DNA of 64,000 bases from F1-80-MAGs062 sp046345315 (GTDB lineage: Bacteria; Planctomycetota; Planctomycetia; Planctomycetales; Planctomycetaceae): the NCBI GenBank assembly GCA_046345315.1, contig JBKDKA010000217.1, forward strand, positions 35,234-99,233. Direction: 5' to 3'. How positions within the stretch are numbered: position 1 is the first letter of the stretch; every line of letters starts with the position of its first letter. Positions 63,930 to 64,000 of the stretch are shown here, one piece after another. Made by a program: the position numbers and the translations under genes. The notes under the pieces were generated by a model. The model was not told the origin of the DNA and did no database searches. It saw only the letters and a program-made list of their open reading frames with translations.

Positions 63930-64000
63930 GGGGCGAGTGGGAGTCGAACCCACGCGTGACGGATTTATTGCCCCAGGGGTAACTTTCGAGTTGTTTTCGC
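63930..64000 (-). ncRNA. 3' end of a tRNA-like RNA, probably tmRNA (partial)
   Basis: On the minus strand this is the 3' end of a structural RNA running off the window. A perfect T-arm is present (stem GTGGG/CCCAC, loop TTCGACT; + positions 63937-63953), followed by a seven-base acceptor strand TCGCCCC and a terminator. No anticodon arm of normal form can be built in the preceding 45 bases, and ACGCG before the T-arm resembles the tmRNA 3' end, so I favour ssrA over a tRNA. CCA is not encoded. The 5' acceptor half (GGGGCGA) should be found beyond 64000. Confidence 0.55.

Noticed and set aside
63714..63953. 79-codon minus-strand frame
   Set aside because: It runs through the RNA gene's terminator and 3' end and has an odd composition.
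1..64000. CRISPR array, IS element or prophage
   Set aside because: No regular repeat-spacer array, transposase, integrase or phage gene is visible in the window.

Overview
The window looks like the chromosome of a planctomycete, probably order Planctomycetales. The evidence is the gene content: DUF1501 proteins, planctomycete cytochrome-c/DUF1549/DUF1553 proteins, PPC-domain exported proteins, DUF1080, a WD40 protein carrying a CxxCH segment, PQQ-like propellers, many Tat or Sec exported enzymes, and a type II secretion/type IV pilus-like operon with unusual low-complexity inserts. Base composition is moderately GC-rich by eye. No genus can be named from the sequence alone.

Region 1 (1-14.6 kb) is a secretion locus. 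Five prepilin-like proteins (GspG, H, I, J, K), a GspL/PilM-N-like protein and a GspM/PilO-like protein run on the + strand; from GspH onward each pair overlaps by ATGA. An aldo/keto reductase follows, then a very large secretin (GspD, 1257 aa, about eight N-type domains) that overlaps by ATGA with a secreted planctomycete-type protein. That gene's 3' end overlaps a convergent BON-domain gene by 263 bp. The ATPase and platform protein (GspE/F) are not in the window.

Region 2 (14.8-27.5 kb) is mixed housekeeping: RmlA nucleotidyltransferase, a SNF2 helicase translationally coupled to a conserved hypothetical, a divergent IlvD/Edd dehydratase, a DUF1080 protein, a possible CsrA-like small protein, an M3 peptidase, SthA transhydrogenase and a membrane-anchored SpoIIE-type phosphatase.

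Region 3 (27.6-32.6 kb) is a catabolic-looking cluster: an SDR, a TIM-barrel isomerase, a natural fusion of an amidohydrolase-2 domain with a class III aminotransferase, and a convergent SDR. Region 4 (32.8-39.3 kb) is a three-gene PPC / cytochrome-DUF1549-DUF1553 / DUF1501 operon.

Region 5 (39.3-44.6 kb) holds a tiny secreted protein with its own strong terminator, an STN/secretin-N-like exported protein, a PfkB sugar kinase with a strong terminator, a DUF433/DUF5615 toxin-antitoxin pair and 6-phosphogluconate dehydrogenase. Region 6 (44.8-59.5 kb) holds a second DUF1501 protein, two PQQ-like propellers, two paralogous exported amidohydrolase-2 proteins lacking usual metal-site residues, an exported 621-aa protein of unknown function, an enolase-superfamily OSBS/NSAR-like enzyme, an aldo/keto reductase, a methyltransferase and a coiled-coil/cytochrome/WD40 protein. 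Region 7 (59.6-64 kb) holds a 29-codon, extremely basic protein gene with its own terminator, AroH chorismate mutase, pyruvate phosphate dikinase, and the 3' end of a tRNA-like RNA (tmRNA or tRNA) running off the window.

The most notable non-gene signal is a roughly 85-bp dispersed repeat with inverted ends, in three intergenic copies (32.7, 44.8 and 53.2 kb). The most unusual gene-level signals are the eight-N-domain secretin with acidic/serine-rich inserts throughout its pseudopilins, and the amidohydrolase-aminotransferase fusion.
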